Part shown: positions 16,375 to 18,245 of the stretch, piece after piece
How positions within the stretch are numbered: the first letter of the stretch is position 1
Layout: the number at the start of each line of letters is the position of its first letter
Source of the DNA: CAZEER01 sp964511215
GTDB lineage: Bacteria; Fidelibacterota; Marinisomatia; Marinisomatales; UBA1611
Reading direction: 5' to 3'
NCBI GenBank assembly: GCA_964511215.1
Contig: CAZEER010000048.1
Span: 1-18,245, forward strand
Length of the DNA stretch: 18,245 bases
Translations under genes and position numbers: made by a program
Notes under the pieces: model-generated
What the model was told of the DNA's origin: nothing
Databases searched by the model: none
Seen by the model: the letters and a program-made list of their open reading frames with translations, nothing else

Positions 16375-16479
16375 GCTGAGATGCAAAAAATAAACACAAA
16401 TAGTATGGAAAATTAAAGGTTGCAAGATTCTTGTATAAATATCGCCCAAATTGTCATGGCGAATAAAACTATTTTACTT

Positions 16480-17019
16480 TTATTGTATTGGAATAAAAGT
16501 GGTTTCAGACCAATCCTTCAAGTTCTCAGAAGTGTAGACTATACCTGATTTAGTCACTGCGCTAAAATATTGTTTTATATCCTCACCATATACAACTCTT
16601 TTTATCGATATAAAATCAGTTTTATTGCCAATTTTGGTAACTAACTCTATGGAACTACCTAAGGACTGTGGGTTTTTATTTTCAAGTTTAAATAACCGAC
16701 CAAAATTAGTGATGTATATAAAACCAGTGATTGTTGGTGCAAATCCAAAGCTATAAGATGCAGATCCAACGATGAATTCTTTATTTGATGTTTTATTTTT
16801 ATTGATTAATTCTTGAATATTTTTTAGTTCTTCCTTACTTAAACCTTTTCCTGGTTTACCGTTTTCCCCAGGAAGACCTGGATCACCTTTTATGCCTTGA
16901 GGACCAGGCTCACCTTTTGGGCCTCTAGGGCCAGCAGGACCTTCAGGTCCTAGCATATTTTTTGGTATACACCCAAAAAGTAAAATAATATAAAATATAT
17001 AGAGTGTTTTTAATCTCAT
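16480..17019 (-). CDS. Collagen-like repeat lipoprotein
   Basis: A 179-aa predicted lipoprotein. The N-terminal hydrophobic segment ends in lipobox LLFGC (C17). It is followed by 12 uninterrupted Gly-X-Y triplets (residues 24-59), with Pro at many X or Y positions and charged residues such as GPK, GEP and GDP. Such tracts form trimeric collagen-like stalks on bacterial surfaces. Next is a short charged helix (about 61-80), then a globular C-terminal part. This has two segments resembling propeller or BNR-like strands: GFIYITNFGRLFKL and SGIVYTSENLKDW. A trimeric stalk lifting a head domain from the membrane is an inference. The gene overlaps the upstream membrane-protein gene by 4 nt (ATGA), so the two form one unit. 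I recognise no family beyond the repeat. Confidence 0.8.
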   Translation of the reverse strand: MRLKTLYIFYIILLFGCIPKNMLGPEGPAGPRGPKGEPGPQGIKGDPGLPGENGKPGKGLSKEELKNIQELINKNKTSNKEFIVGSASYSFGFAPTITGFIYITNFGRLFKLENKNPQSLGSSIELVTKIGNKTDFISIKRVVYGEDIKQYFSAVTKSGIVYTSENLKDWSETTFIPIQ

Positions 17020-17576
17020 GTATTGGGGAATAGGTATGGCAATGCCCTAGAATACGCCATAGCCATAATAATGAGAAGCTCAGATAATAATGCTATTATA
17101 AAATAAAAGGTAGATATTCTGATATTCTTATTTTTTTCTAGATTTATTTTTCCAAGTGCAAAGACTTGTGATGCAAACATCTGGTATAACTGGTCATCAC
17201 TTTTTGTCATAGATTTTAAATAAAAAGCATATTCTTCAGGTGTACTAAATTGGCTAATTCCAGCAAAAAAGGTAGGGTTAATAATTTCATTTTTTTCCAC
17301 ATTTTCATCTTCCACTTTTGATTTATGGTTACGGATTCTTGGAAGTATTACTCGAACCAGATAATATAGAGTCCCCATTGCTGATGTGAAGTATATAATC
17401 ATCATCGAAAAATTAAAGGAATTCATTTGAATCTTCGGGAAATGAACTATAAAAAAGACCATAAAAACCCCTAGAATAGACAAAAGTGTGAAGGCTTTCT
17501 GATCAGTTCTTTGAATTACTTGTTGCTCTCCAGATAGAACCTGAAGCAATGCATTAAATTCTTTTCCTGTTTCCAT
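17016..17576 (-). CDS. Three-helix membrane protein resembling Pycsar effector (DUF5706/PycTM)
   Basis: A 186-aa protein. A cytoplasmic helix with RTDQKAFTLLS (residues 23-33) leads into a first membrane segment (about 29-46). A second follows at about 56-78, then a soluble linker with NPTFFAGISQFSTPEEY (from N100) and QVFALGKINLEKNKNIR (from Q137), then a third membrane segment at about 154-175. This layout and the xxDxKA, NPxFF and QxxxLGKxxxxK elements resemble the DUF5706 or Pycsar-effector transmembrane family. Members of that family disrupt the membrane when a phage-triggered cyclic pyrimidine nucleotide is made. No cyclase gene adjoins it here. The assignment is from memory of the pattern, not a search. 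No ribosome-binding site precedes ATG 17576, and a TATAAT lies only 3 nt upstream. The gene is coupled to the collagen-like lipoprotein gene. Confidence 0.6.
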   Translation of the reverse strand: METGKEFNALLQVLSGEQQVIQRTDQKAFTLLSILGVFMVFFIVHFPKIQMNSFNFSMMIIYFTSAMGTLYYLVRVILPRIRNHKSKVEDENVEKNEIINPTFFAGISQFSTPEEYAFYLKSMTKSDDQLYQMFASQVFALGKINLEKNKNIRISTFYFIIALLSELLIIMAMAYSRALPYLFPNT

Positions 17577-17691
17577 GTTATTATATGAGCTTGATACGAA
17601 AATTTTACAATAGCTTTAAATTATTATAAAGTTAATAGAATGCAAAAGACAAATAATTTTATTTGTGTATTAAATTAACGGACAAGTAGCC

Positions 17692-17720
17692 TTGTAAATT
17701 GTAAAATTATCGCATAATAT
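17692..17720 (+). promoter_or_regulatory. Candidate promoter of tRNA-fMet
   Basis: TTGTAA (17692-17697) and TAATAT (17715-17720) with 17-bp spacing would start transcription about 30 nt before the tRNA. An overlapping CATAAT (17713-17718) is an alternative -10. The match is partial and the setting AT-rich. The rest of the 17577-17755 spacer shows nothing else I can support. Confidence 0.35.
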
Positions 17721-17755
17721 TTTGTGCGAATTTTACCATAAAAATTTATTTTGAT

Positions 17756-17829
<74 letters not shown>

Positions 17830-17858
17830 CACTTGAGAAAACCAGAATCTCCTCAATT

Positions 17859-17885
17859 AGCCCTCTGAAATGAGGGCTTTTTTGT
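17859..17885 (+). terminator. Intrinsic terminator after tRNA-fMet
   Basis: AGCCCTC (17859-17865) pairs perfectly with GAGGGCT (17872-17878) around the loop TGAAAT and runs into TTTTTTG. It lies 30 nt after the tRNA and is the clearest intrinsic terminator in the window. Confidence 0.8.
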
Positions 17886-17890
17886 TTTAC

Positions 17891-17949
17891 GTTTAGTTTC
17901 GTTTGTTTTCGTTTAATCATCTTTAGTTGGTCACACTATGGTCACACTA
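17891..17949. repeat. Short direct repeats beside the integrase remnant
   Basis: GTTTAGTTTC, GTTTGTTTTC and GTTTAATCAT follow each other at 17891-17920 as imperfect 10-bp units. TGGTCACACTA then occurs twice in perfect tandem (17928-17938 and 17939-17949), and the second copy contains the integrase stop codon. They lie between the tRNA terminator and the integrase 3' end, where attachment-site or recombinase arm-binding sequences would be expected. No second copy of the tRNA 3' end is present in the window to define an att core. Confidence 0.5.
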
Positions 17950-18139
17950 ATCCATACTTTGGTACCTGATTTACATACTGCATCGCTAAATCAAAATTCG
18001 GATGAGTATATATTTTTGTAGTAGTAGAAGCATGAGCTAACAGCTTCTGTCTATCCTCAATTTCCATCCCTAATTCTAATAAACTTTGATTAAACGTATG
18101 TCAAAAGCCAAGAATGTGGGGCTTGTTGTAATTATTTTT
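17942..18139 (-). pseudogene. Tyrosine recombinase (integrase) C-terminal remnant
   Basis: Reading leftward from about 18100, 52 codons (stop TGA at 17942-17944) encode the end of a phage-type tyrosine recombinase. HTFNQSLLELGMEIED is followed by LLAHAS, with the catalytic His, and KIYTHPN, with the nucleophilic Tyr. Directly upstream in frame the codons read L-G-F-stop-HTF, where active enzymes have HGFRHTF. Single changes CAT to CTT and AGA to TGA would explain loss of both the His and the Arg of the HxxR box. A further in-frame stop (18140-18142) lies just upstream, and I find no catalytic domain beyond it. It points toward tRNA-fMet, so it is probably the relic of an element that integrated there. 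AT-rich sequence from 18143 to the end shows no gene. Confidence 0.8.
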
Positions 18140-18245
18140 TATACTAAGTGGTGCTAAGAATACTTTGAATATTTTTCAATATTTTTATTATTGATTTATA
18201 TTTTATATAGAGAACTAATTGTTGCAGCTTTTACCTTTTCCCCAG

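Noticed and set aside
16139..16449. Minus-strand open frames spanning the N run
   Set aside because: Their length depends on undefined bases, and the sequence on the left is yigZ on the other strand.
16462..16484. AATAAAA/TTTTATT inverted repeat after the collagen-like gene as a terminator
   Set aside because: The stem is only seven A:T pairs; too weak to support as an intrinsic terminator, and it overlaps the stop codon.

Overview
The window is AT-rich bacterial chromosome. Most of it is compact housekeeping DNA. The right end (about 16.4-18.2 kb) looks accessory: a membrane-protein/lipoprotein pair, an initiator tRNA and a decayed integrase. Most genes, including the ribosomal-protein genes, have no clear Shine-Dalgarno sequence. 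Only a few do: pyrR, pyrB, nrdJ and a 27-codon ORF. The weak ribosome-binding sites, the rplM-rpsI-rpsB-tsf-pyrH-frr order, the adenosylcobalamin-dependent ribonucleotide reductase and the low GC suggest an uncultivated lineage of the FCB group, perhaps marine Marinimicrobia (SAR406). This placement is tentative and rests on no database search. A run of exactly 100 N at 16275-16374 shows that the sequence is a scaffold, probably from a metagenome or single cell.

Layout from left to right. Positions 1-203 hold the tail of a cyclodeaminase (FtcD/FchA-type) gene, overlapped by mutL. Convergent to mutL is a two-gene minus-strand unit: a cyclophilin lipoprotein followed by a SixA-like histidine phosphatase. 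A PLP-dependent threonine/serine dehydratase and miaA follow on the plus strand. Next is the pyrimidine operon pyrR-pyrB-pyrC, preceded by a leader with a near-consensus PyrR-binding hairpin and a terminator, so the operon carries its own UMP/UTP-sensing attenuation circuit. The translation cluster rplM-rpsI-rpsB-tsf-pyrH-frr comes next. UMP kinase (pyrH) takes up the UMP made by the de novo pathway. A long minus-strand nrdJ then makes deoxyribonucleotides and is convergent with frr. After it come tRNA-Gly(CCC), a tiny membrane-peptide ORF, der (ribosome-assembly GTPase) and a yigZ/IMPACT gene broken by the assembly gap.

The right end holds two overlapping minus-strand genes: a three-helix membrane protein resembling the Pycsar-effector transmembrane family (DUF5706/PycTM), and a collagen-like lipoprotein. 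No nucleotide cyclase is visible beside them. They are followed by a canonical initiator tRNA-fMet with its terminator, short repeats, and the C-terminal remnant of a tyrosine recombinase with an in-frame stop where the catalytic arginine should be. This is the footprint of an old integration beside the tRNA.

The observations most worth following up are the PyrR attenuator in what is probably not a Firmicute, the PycTM-like/collagen-like gene pair, and the decayed integrase next to tRNA-fMet.
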